NCBI RefSeq assembly: GCF_051014685.1
Contig: NW_027478489.1
Coordinates: 434,001 to 498,000, forward strand
From: Ptiloglossa arizonensis
Lineage: Eukaryota > Arthropoda > Insecta > Hymenoptera > Colletidae
Length of the DNA stretch: 64,000 bases
Reading direction: 5' to 3'
A program made the translations under genes and the position numbers. Shown here piece by piece: positions 50,783 through 62,165 of this stretch. The notes beneath the pieces were generated by a model, which was given only the letters and a program-made list of their open reading frames with translations, searched no databases and was not told where the DNA came from. Within the stretch, counting starts at the first letter, position 1, and each line of letters opens with the position of its first letter.

Positions 50783-53700
50783 GGGAATAGTACGCACACC
50801 GTTGTAATCGGGCGAGTTTCTACTTTCAGACGCAACAGAAATTTTACGTATTTGTCGATCCGTTCGCGAGATATGGCAGTTTGGATGTAAGAAACGCTTG
50901 AGAAACTCAAAATTTTCGCAGTTCTGATGCTCGAAATGAATAACTGGAACGGCCTAGGGGAAAAGTGCGCATACCGTTGTAATCGGGCGAGTTTCTACTT
51001 TCAGATGCCGCAGAAATTTTGCGGATTGATCAATCCGTTCGCGAGATATGGCAGTTTGGAAATAAGAAACGCTTGAGAAACTCAAAATTTTCGCAGTTCT
51101 GATGCTCGAAACGAGTAACTAGAACGGCATAGGGGAAAAGTACGCATACCGTTGTAATCGGGCGAGTTTCTACTTTCAGATGCAACAGAAATTTTGCGGA
51201 TTGGTCAATCCGTTCGCGAGATATGGCAGTTTGGATGTAAGAAACGCTTGAGAAACTCAAAATTTTCGCAGTTCTGATGCTCGACACGAATAACTAGAAC
51301 GGCCTAGGGGAAAAGTGCGCATACCGTTGTAATCGGGCGAGTTTCTACTTTCAGATGCATCAGAAATTTTGCGGATTGATCAATCCGTTCGCGAGATATG
51401 GCAGTTTGGATATAAGAAACGCTTGTGAAACTCAAAATTTGCGCAGTTCTGATGCTCGAAACGAAATAACTAGAACGGCCTAGGGGAAAAGTACGCATAC
51501 CGTTGTAATCGGGCGAGATTCTACTTGCACATGCAACAGAAATTTTGCGGATTGGTCGATCCGTTCGCGAGATATGGCAGTTTGGAAATAAGAAACGCTT
51601 GAGAAACTCAAAATTTTCGCAGTTCTGATGCTCGAAACGAATAACTAGAACCGCCTAGGGGAAAAGTGCGCATACCGTTGTAATCGGGCGAGTTTCTACT
51701 TTCAGATGCCACAGACATTTTGCGGATTGATCAATCCGTTCGCGAGATATGGCAGTTTGGAAATAAGAAACGCTTGATAAACTCAAAATTTTCGCAGTTC
51801 TGATGCTCGAAACGAGTAACTAGAACGGCATAGGGGAAAAGTACGCATACCGTTGTAATCGGGCGAGTTTCTACTTTCAGACGCAACAGAAATTTTGCGG
51901 ATTGATCAATCCGTTCGCGAGATATGGCAGTTTGGAGGTAAGAAACGCTTGAGAAACTCAAAATTTTCGCAGTTCTGATGCTCGAAACGAATAACTAGAA
52001 CGGCCTAGGGGAAAAGTACGCATACCGTTCTAATCGGGCGAGTTTCTACTTGCACATGCAACAGAAATTTCGCGGATTGGTCGATCCGTTCGCGAGATAT
52101 GGCAGTTTGGAAGTAAGAAACGCTTGAGAAACTCAAAATTTTCGCAGTTCTGATGCTCGAAACGAATAACTAGAACGGCCTAGGGGGAAAGTACGCATAC
52201 CGTTGCAATCGGGCTAGTTTCTACTTGCAGATGCAACAGAAATTTTGCGGATTGGTCGATCCGTTCGCGAGATATGGCAGTTTGGAAATAAGAAACGCTT
52301 GAGAAACTCAAAATTTTCGCAGTTCTGATGCTCGAAACGAGTAACTAGAACGGCATAGGGGAAAAGTACGCATACCGTTGTAATCGGGCGAGTTTCTACT
52401 TTCAGATGCAACAGAAATTTTGCGGATTGGTCAATCCGTTCGCGAGATATGGCAGTTTGGATGTAAGAAACGCTTGAGAAACTCAAAATTTTCGCAGTTC
52501 TGATGCTCGACACGAATAACTAGAACGGCCTAGGGGAAAAGTACGCATACCGTTGTAATCGGGCGAGTTTCTACTTGCACATGCAACAGAAATTTTGCGG
52601 ATTGGTCGATCCGTTCGCGAGATATGGCAGTTTGGAAGTAAGAAACGCTTGAGAAACTCAAAATTTTCGCAGTTCTGATGCTCGAAACGAATAACTAGAA
52701 CGGCCTAGGGGTAAAGTACGCATAGCGTTGTAATCGGGCGAGTTTCTACTTGCACATGCAACAGAAATTTTGCGGATTGGTCGATCCGTTCGCGAGATAT
52801 GGCAGTTTGGAAGTAAGAAACGCTTGAGAAACTCAAAATTTTCACAGTTCTGATGCTCGAAACGAATAACTAGAACGGCCTAGGGGAAAAGTGCGCATAC
52901 CGTTGTAATAGGGCGAGTTTCTACTTTCAGATGCAACAGAAATTTTGCGGATTGATCAATCCGTTCGCGAGATATGGCAGTTTGGATATAAGAAACGCTT
53001 GAGAAACTCAAAATTTGCGCAGTTCTGATGCTCGGAACGAAATAACTAGAACGGCCTAGGGGAATAGTACGCACACCGTTTTAATCGGGCGAGTTTCTAC
53101 TTTCAGATGCAACAGAAATTTTGCGGATTGGTCAATCCGTTCGCGAGATATGGCAGTTTGGAGGTAAGAAACGCTTGAGAAACTCAAAATTTGCGCAGTT
53201 CTGATGCTCGAAACGAATAACTAGAACGGTCTAGGGGAAAAGAACGCACACCGTTGTAATCGGGCGAGATTCTACTTGCACATGCAACTGAAATTTTGCG
53301 GATTGGTCGTTCCGTTCGCGAGATATGGCAGTTTGGAAGTAAGAAACGCTTGAGAAACTCAAAATTTTCACAGTTCTGATGCTCGAAACGAATAACTAGA
53401 ACGGCCTAGGGGAAAAGTACGCATACCGTTGTAATCGGGCGAGTTTCTACTTCCAGATGCAACAGAAATTTTGCGGATTGGTCGATCCGTTCGCGAGATA
53501 TGGCAGTTTGGAGGTAAGAAACGCTTGAGAAACTCAAAATTTTCGCAGTTCTGATGCTCGACACGAATAACTAGAACGGCCTAGGGGAAAAGTGCGCATA
53601 CCGTTGTAATCGGGCGAGCTTCTACTTTCAGATGCATCAGAAATTTTGCGGATTGATCAATCCGTTCGCGAGATATGGTAGTTTGGAAATAAGAAACGCT

Positions 53701-56700
53701 TGAGAAACTCAAAATTTTCGCAGTTCTGATGCTCGAAACGAATAACTAGAACCGCCTAGGGGAAAAGTGCGCATACCGTTGTAATCGGGCGAGTTTCTAC
53801 TTTCAGATGCCACAGAAATTTTGCGGATTGATCAATCCGTTCGCGAGATATGGCAGTTTGGAAATAAGAAACGCTTGATAAACTCAAAATTTTCCCAGTT
53901 CTGATGCTTGAAACGAGTAACTAGAACGGCATAGGGGAAAAGTACGCATACCGTTGTAATCGGGCGAGTTTCTACTTTCAGATGCAACAGAAATTTTGCG
54001 GATTGATCAATCCGTTCGCGAGATATGGCAGTTTGGAGGTAAGAAACGCTTGAGAAACTCAAAATTTTCGCAGTTCTGATGCTCGAAACGAATAACTAGA
54101 ACGGCCTAGGGGAAAAGTACGCATACCGTTGCAATCGGGCTAGTTTCTACTTGCAGATGCAACAGAAATTTTGCGGATTGGTCGATCCGTTCGCGAGATA
54201 TGGCAGTTTGGATGTAAGAAACGCTTGAAAAACTCAAAACTTTCGCAGTTCTGATGCTCGAAACGAATAACTGGAACGGCCTAGGGGAAAACTACACATA
54301 CCGTTGTAATCGGGCGAGTTTCTACTTTCAGATGCATCAGAAATTTTGCGGATTGATCAATCCGTTCGCGAGATATGGCAGTTTGGAGATAAGAAACGCT
54401 TGAGAAACTCAAAATTTTCGCAGTTCTGATGCTCGAAACGAGTAACTAGAACGGCCTAGGGGAAATGTACGCATACCGTTGTAATCAGGCGAGTTTCTAC
54501 TTTCAAATGCAACAGAAATTTTGCGGATTGGTCAATCCGATCGCGAGATATGGCAGTTTGGAGGTAAGAAACGCTTGAGAAACTCAAAATTTTCGCAGTT
54601 CTGATGCTCGAAACGAGTAACTAGAACGGCCTAGGGGAAATGTACGCACACCGTTGTAATTAGGCGAGTTTCTACTTTCAAATGCAACAGAAATTTTGCG
54701 GATTGGTCAATCCGATCGCGAGATATGGCAGTTTGGAGGTAAGAAACGCTTGAGAAACTCAAAATTTTCGCAGTTCTGATGCTCGAAACGAGTAACTAGA
54801 ACGGCCTAGGGGAATAGTACGCACACCGTTGTAATCGGGTGAGTTTCTACTTTCAGACGCAACAGAAATTTTGCGGATTGGTCAATCCGTTCGCGAGATA
54901 TGGCAGTTTGGAGGTAAGAAACGCTTGAAAAACTCAAAATTTTCGCAGTTCTGATGCTCGAAACGAGTAACTAGAACGGCCTAGGGGAATAGTACGCACA
55001 CCGTTGTAATCGGGCGAGTTTCTACTTTCAGACGCAACAGAAATTTTGCGGATTGGTCAATCCGTTCGCGAGATATGGCAGTTTGGAGGTAAGAAACGCT
55101 TGAGAAACTCAAAATTTTCGCAGTTCTGATGCTCGAAACGAATAACTAGAACGGCCTAGGGGAAAAGTGCGCATACCGTTGTAATAGGGCGAGTTTCTAC
55201 TTTCAGATGCAACAGAAATTTTGCGGATTGATCAATCCGTTCGCGAGATATGGCAGTTTGGATATAAGAAACGCTTGAGAAACTCAAAATTTGCGCAGCT
55301 CTGATGCTCGGAACGAAATAACTAGAACGGCCTAGGGGAATAGTACGCACACCGTTTTAATCGGGCGAGTTTCTACTTTCAGATGCAACAGAAATTTTGC
55401 GGATTGGTCAATCCGTTCGCGAGATATGGCAGTTTGGAGGTAAGAAACGCTTGAGAAACTCAAAATTTTCGCAGTTCTGATGCTCGAAACGAATAACTAG
55501 AACGGCCTAGGGGAAAAGTGCGCATACCGTTGTAATAGGGCGAGTTTCTACTTTCAGATGCAACAGAAATTGTGCGGATTGATCAATCCGTTCGCGAGAT
55601 ATGGCAGTTTGGATATAAGAAACGCTTGAGAAACTCAAAATTTGCGCAGTTCTGATGCTCGGAACGAAATAACTAGAACGGCCTAGGGGTAAACTACACC
55701 CACCGTTGTAATCGGGCGAGTTTCTACTTTCAGATGCAACAGAAATTTTGCGGATTGGTCGATCCGTTCGCGAGATATGGCAGTTTGGAGGTAAGAAACG
55801 CTTGGGAAACTCAAAACTTTCGCAGTTCTGATGCTCGAAACGAACAACAAGAACCGCCTAGGGGAAAAGTGCGGATACCGTTGTATTCGGGCGAGTTTCT
55901 ACTTTCAGATGCCGCAGAAATTTTGCGGATTGATCAATCCGTTCGCGAGATATGGCAGTTTGGAAATAAGAAACGCTTGAGAAACTCAAAATTTTCGCAG
56001 TTCTGATGCTCGAAACGAATAACTGGAACGGCCTAGGGGAAAACTACACATACCGTTGTAATCGGGCGAGTTTCTACTTTCAGATGCTACAGATATTTTG
56101 CAGATTGGTCTATCCGTTCGCGAGATATGGCAGTTTGGAGATAAGAAACGCTTGAGAAACTCAAAATTTTCGCAGTTCTGATGCTCGAAACGAGTAACTA
56201 GAACGGCCTAGGGGAAATGTACGCATACCGTTGTAATCAGGCGAGTTTCTACTTTCAAATGCAACAGAAATTTTGCGGATTGGTCAATCCGATCGCGAGA
56301 TATGGCAGTTTGGAGGTAAGAAACGCTTGAGAAACTCAAAATTTTCGCAGTTCTGATGCTCGAAACGAGTAACTAGAACGGCCTAGGGGAATAGTACGCA
56401 CACCGATGTAATCGGGTGAGTTTCTACTTTCAGACGCAACAGAAATTTTGCGGATTGGTCAATCCGTTCGCGAGATATGGCAGTTTGGAGGTAAGAAACG
56501 CTTGAAAAACTCAAAATTTTCGCAGTTCTGATGCTCGAAACGAGTAACTAGAACGGCCTAGGGGAATAGTACGCAAACCGTTGTAATCGGGCGAGTTTCT
56601 ACTTTCAGACGCAACAGAAATTTTGCGGATTGGTCAATCCGTTCGCGAGATATGGCAGTTTGGAGGTAAGAAACGCTTGAGAAACTCAAAATTTTCGCAG

Positions 56701-57260
56701 TTCTGATGCTCGAAACGAATAACTAGAACGGCCTAGGGGAAAACTACACCCTCCGTTGTAATCGGGCGAGTTTCTACTTTCAGATGCAACAGAAATTTTG
56801 CGGATTGGTCAATCCGTTCGCGCGATATGGCAGTTTGGAGGTAAGAAACGCTTGAGAAACTCAAAATTTTCGCAGTTCTGATGCTCGAAACGAGTAACTA
56901 GAACGGCATAGGGGAAAAGTACGCATACCGTTGTAATCGGGCGAGTTTCTACTTTCAGATGCAACAGAAATTTTGCGGATTGGTCAATCCGTTCGCGAGA
57001 TATGGAAGTTTGGATGTAAGAAACGCTTGAGAAACTCAAAATTTTCGCAGTTCTGATGCTCGACACGAATAACTAGAACGGCCTGGGGAAAAGTGCGCAT
57101 ACCGTTGTAATCGGGCGAGTTTCTACTTTCAGATGCAACAGAAATTTTGCGGATTGATCAATCCGTTCGCGAGATATGGCAGTTTGGATATAAGAAACGC
57201 TTGAGAAACTCAAAATTTTCGCAGTTCTGATGCTCGAAACGAGTAACTAGAACGGCCTAG
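50783..57260 (+). repeat. 37-mer HOR copy 2 (6478 bp)
   Basis: It aligns with 44130-50782 almost base for base at an offset of 6653 bp over most of its length. Visible differences are single bases (for example TTACGTATTTG for TTACGGATTTG), one lost TTGCACATG monomer near 54110, and one gained CAAATG monomer (54639) that restores the register. A net loss of one monomer near 56912 gives an offset of 6478 bp at the end. Both copies share a one-base deletion, GGCCTGGGGAAAAG, near 50605 and 57083. Confidence 0.88.
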
Positions 57261-58487
57261 GGGAATAGTACGCACACCGTTGTAATCGGGCGAGTTTCTA
57301 CTTTCAGACGCAACAGAAATTTTGCGGATTGGTCAATCCGTTCGCGAGATGTGGCAGTTGGGAGGTAAGAAACGCTTGAGAAACTCAAAATTTGCGCAGT
57401 TCTGATGCTCGAAACGAAATAACTAGAACGGCCTAGGGGAAAAGTACGCATACCGTTGTAATCGGGCGAGATTCTACTTGCACATGCAACAGAAATTTTG
57501 CGGATTGGTCGATCCGTTCGCGAGATATGGCAGTTTGGAAATAAGAAACGCTTGAGAAACTCAAAATTTTCGCAGTTCTGATGCTCGAAACGAGTAACTA
57601 GAACGGCATAGGGGAAAAGTACGCATACCGTTGTAATCGGGCAAGTTTCTACTTTCAGATGCAACAGAAATTTTGCGGATTGATCAATCCGTTCGCGAGA
57701 TATGGCAGTTTGGAGGTAAGAAACGCTTGAGAAACTCAAAATTTGCGCAGTTCTGATGCTCGAAACGAAATAACTAGAACGGCCTAGGGGAAAAGTACGC
57801 ATACCGTTGTAATCGGGCGAGATTCTACTTGCACATGCAACAGAAATTTTGCGGATTGGTCGATCCGTTCGCGAGATATGGCAGTTTGGAAGTAAGAAAC
57901 GCTTGAGAAACTCAAAATTTTCGCAGTTCTGATGCTCGAAATGAATAACTGGAACGGCCTAGGGGAAAAGTGCGCATACCGTTGTAATCGGGCGAGTTTC
58001 TACTTTCAGATGCCTCAGAAATTTTGCGAATTGATCAATCCGTTCGCGAGATATGGCAGTTTGGAAATAAGAAGCGCTTGAGAAACTCAAAATTTTCGCA
58101 GTTCTGATGCTCGAAACGAATAACTAGAACGGCCTAGGGGAAAAGTACGCATACCGTTGTAATCGGGCAAGTTTCTACTTTCAAATGCAACAGAAATTTT
58201 GCGGATTGGTCAATCCGATCGCGAGATATGGCAGTTTGGAGGTAAGAAACGCTTGAGAAACTCAAAATTTTCGCAGTTCTGATGCTCGAAACGAGTAACT
58301 AGAACGGCCTAGGGGAAATGTACGCATACCGTTGTAATCAGGCGAGTTTCTACTTTCAAATGCAACAGAAATTTTGCGGATTGGTCAATCCGATCGCGAG
58401 ATATGGCAGTTTGGAGGTAAGAAACGCTTGAGAAACTCAAAATTTTCGCAGTTCTGATGCTCGAAACGAGTAACTAGAACGGCCTAG
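57261..58487 (+). repeat. 7-mer HOR copy 1 (1227 bp)
   Basis: The order is AGACG with GATGTGG and GTTGGG; GAGATTC with GGAAATAAG; GCAAGTTTC with GATCAATCC; GAGATTC with GGAAGTAAG; CCTCAG with CGAATTG and GAAGCGC; and two CAAATG/CCGATCG units. The length is seven monomers plus two bases, because two units are 176 bp. Confidence 0.9.
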
Positions 58488-59714
58488 GGGAATAGTACGC
58501 ACACCGTTGTAATCGGGCGAGTTTCTACTTTCAGACGCAACAGAAATTTTGCGGATTGGTCAATCCGTTCGCGAGATGTGGCAGTTGGGAGGTAAGAAAC
58601 GCTTGAGAAACTCAAAATTTGCGCAGTTCTGATGCTCGAAACGAAATAACTAGAACGGCCTAGGGGAAAAGTACGCATACCGTTGTAATCGGGCGAGATT
58701 CTACTTGCACATGCAACAGAAATTTTGCGGATTGGTCGATCCGTTCGCGAGATATGGCAGTTTGGAAATAAGAAACGCTTGAGAAACTCAAAATTTTCGC
58801 AGTTCTGATGCTCGAAACGAGTAACTAGAACGGCATAGGGGAAAAGTACGCATACCGTTGTAATCGGGCAAGTTTCTACTTTCAGATGCAACAGAAATTT
58901 TGCGGATTGATCAATCCGTTCGCGAGATATGGCAGTTTGGAGGTAAGAAACGCTTGAGAAACTCAAAATTTGCGCAGTTCTGATGCTCGAAACGAAATAA
59001 CTAGAACGGCCTAGGGGAAAAGTACGCATACCGTTGTAATCGGGCGAGATTCTACTTGCACATGCAACAGAAATTTTGCGGATTGGTCGATCCGTTCGCG
59101 AGATATGGCAGTTTGGAAGTAAGAAACGCTTGAGAAACTCAAAATTTTCGCAGTTCTGATGCTCGAAATGAATAACTGGAACGGCCTAGGGGAAAAGTGC
59201 GCATACCGTTGTAATCGGGCGAGTTTCTACTTTCAGATGCCTCAGAAATTTTGCGAATTGATCAATCCGTTCGCGAGATATGGCAGTTTGGAAATAAGAA
59301 GCGCTTGAGAAACTCAAAATTTTCGCAGTTCTGATGCTCGAAACGAATAACTAGAACGGCCTAGGGGAAAAGTACGCATACCGTTGTAATCGGGCGAGTT
59401 TCTACTTTCAAATGCAACAGAAATTTTGCGGATTGGTCAATCCGATCGCGAGATATGGCAGTTTGGAGGTAAGAAACGCTTGAGAAACTCAAAATTTTCG
59501 CAGTTCTGATGCTCGAAACGAGTAACTAGAACGGCCTAGGGGAAATGTACGCATACCGTTGTAATCAGGCGAGTTTCTACTTTCAAATGCAACAGAAATT
59601 TTGCGGATTGGTCAATCCGATCGCGAGATATGGCAGTTTGGAGGTAAGAAACGCTTGAGAAACTCAAAATTTTCGCAGTTCTGATGCTCGAAACGAGTAA
59701 CTAGAACGGCCTAG
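58488..59714 (+). repeat. 7-mer HOR copy 2 (1227 bp)
   Basis: This is a near-perfect tandem repeat of 57261-58487, including the rare GAAGCGCTTGAG, GATGTGG and GGGCAAG variants. One visible difference is GGGCAAG versus GGGCGAG at the first CAAATG unit. The duplication looks very young. Confidence 0.91.
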
Positions 59715-60064
59715 GGGAATAGTACGCACACCGTTGTAATCGGGGGAGTTTCTACTTTCAGACGCAACAGAAATTTTTCGGATTGGTCAATCCGTTCGCG
59801 AGATATGGCAGTTTGGAGGTAAGAAACGCTTGAAAAACTCAAAATTTTCGCAGTTCTGATGCTCGAAACGAGTAACTAGAACGGCCTAGAGGAATAGTAC
59901 GCACACCGTTGTAATCGGGCGAGTTTCTACTTTCAGACGCAACAGAAATTTTGCGGATTGGTCAATCCGTTCGCGAGATATGGCAGTTTGGAGGTAAGAA
60001 ACGCTTGAGAAACTCAAAATTTTCGCAGTTCTGATGCTCGAAACGAATAACTAGAACGGCCTAG
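59715..60064 (+). repeat. Two linking monomers with AGACG
   Basis: The first monomer has GGGGGAG and TTTTTCGG; the second has CTAGAGGAATAG. Both end without the 176-bp insertion. The first is the left parent of the hybrid at 62166. The same pair of types occurs at 27315-27664. Confidence 0.84.
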
Positions 60065-62165
60065 GGGAAAACTACACCCACCGTTGTAATCGGGCGAGTT
60101 TCTACTTTCAGACGCAACAGAAATTTTGCGGATTGGTCAATCCTTTCGCGCGATATGGCAGTTTGGAGGAAAGAAACGCTTGAGAAACTCAAAATTTTCG
60201 CAGTTCTGATGCTCGAAATGAATAACTGGAACGGCCTAGGGGAAAAGTACGCATACCGTCGTAATCGGGCGAGTTTCTACTTTCAGAAGCAACAGAAGTT
60301 TTGCGGATTGGTCAATCCGTTCGCGAGATATGGCAGTTTGGAAATAAGAAACGCTTGAGAAACTCAAAATTTTCGCAGTTCTGATGCTCGAAAGGAATAA
60401 CTAGAACCGCCTAGGGGAAAAGTGCGCATACCGTTGTAATCGGGCGAGTTTCTACTTTCAGATGCCACAGAAATTTTGCGGATTGATCAATCCGTTCGCG
60501 AGATATGGCAGTTTGGAAATAAGAAACGCTTGAGAAACTCAAAATTTTCGCAGTTCTGATGCTCGAAACGAGTAACTAGAACGGCATAGGGGAAAAGTAC
60601 GCATACCGTTGTAATCGGGCGAGTTTCTACTTTCAGACGCAACAGAAATTTTGCGGATTGGTCAATCCGTTCGCGAGATATGGCAGTTGGGAGGTAAGAA
60701 ACGCTTGAGAAACTCAAAATTTGCGCAGATCTGATGCTCGAAACGAAAGAACTAGAACGGCCTAGGGGAAAAGTACGCATACCGTTGTAATCGGGCGAGA
60801 TTCTACTTGCACATGCAACAGAAATTTTGCGGATTGGTCGATCCGTTCGCGAGATATGGCAGTTTGGAAGTAAGAAACGCTTGAGAAACTCAAAATTTTC
60901 GCAGTTCTGATGCTCGAAATGAATAACTGGAACGGCCTAGGGAAAAGTGCGCATACCGTTGTAATCGGGCGAGTTTCTACTTTCAGATGCCGCAGAAATT
61001 TTGCGAATTGATCAATCCGTTCGCGAGATATGGCAGTTTGGAAATAAGAAACGCTTGAGAAACTCAAAATTTTCGCAGTTCTGATGCTCGAAACGAATAA
61101 CTAGAACGGCCTAGGGGAAAAGTACGCATACCGTTGTAATCGGGCCAGTTTCTACTTTCAGATGCAACAAAAATTTTGCGGATTGATCAATCCGTTCGCG
61201 AGATATGGCAGTTTGGAAATAAGAAACGCTTGAGAAACTCAAAATTTTCGCCGTTCTGATGCTCGAAACGAGTAACTAGAACGGCATAGGGGAAAAGTAC
61301 GCATACCGTTGTAATCGGGCGAGTTTCTACTTTCAGATGCAACAGAAATTTTGCGGATTGATCAATCCGTTCGCGAGATATGGCAGTTTGGAGGTAAGAA
61401 ACGCTTGAGAAACTCAAAATTTGCGCAGTTCTGATGCTCGAAACGAAATAACTAGAACGGCCTAGGGGAAAAGTACGCATACCGTTGTAATCGGGCGAGA
61501 TTCTACTTGCACATGCAACAGAAATTTTGCGGATTGGTCGATCCGTTCGCGAGATATGGCAGTTTGGAAGTAAGAAACGCTTGAGAAACTCAAAATTTTC
61601 GCAGTTCTGATGCTCGAAATGAATAACTGGAACGGCCTAGGGGAAAAGTGCGCATACCGTTGTAATCGGGCGAGTTTCTACTTTCAGATGCCTCAGAAAT
61701 TTTGCGAATTGATCAATCCGTTCGCGAGATATGGCAGTTTGGAAATAAGAAACGCTTGAGAAACTCAAAATTTTCGCAGTTCTGATGCTCGAAACGAATA
61801 ACTAGAACGGCCTAGGGGAAAAGTACGCATACCGTTGTAATCGGGCGAGTTTCTACTTTCAAATGCAACAGAAATTTTGCGGATTGGTCAATCCGATCGC
61901 GAGATATGGCAGTTTGGAGGTAAGAAACGCTTGAGAAACTCAAAATTTTCGCAGTTCTGATGCTCGAAACGAGTAACTAGAACGGCCTAGGGGAAATGTA
62001 CGCATACCGTTGTAATCAGGCGAGTTTCTACTTTCAAATGCAACAGAAATTTTGCGGATTGGTCAATCCGATCGCGAGATATGGCAGTTTGGAGGTAAGA
62101 AACGCTTGAGAAACTCAAAATTTTCGCAGTTCTGATGCTCGAAACGAGTAACTAGAACGGCCTAG
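60065..62165 (+). repeat. 12-mer HOR copy 1 (2101 bp)
   Basis: It starts with a CTACACCC unit carrying ATCCTTTCGCGCGAT and the rare GGAGGAAAG. Next come CAGAAG, CCACAG, GTTGGG with CAGATCTG, GAGATTC, CCGCAG, GGGCCAG with CGCCGTTCTG, GATCAATCC/GGAGG, GAGATTC, CCTCAG and two CAAATG units. One unit has a one-base loss in CCTAGGGAAAAG near 60940. The CAGAAG through CCACAG part recurs at an offset of 2101 bp. Confidence 0.86.
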
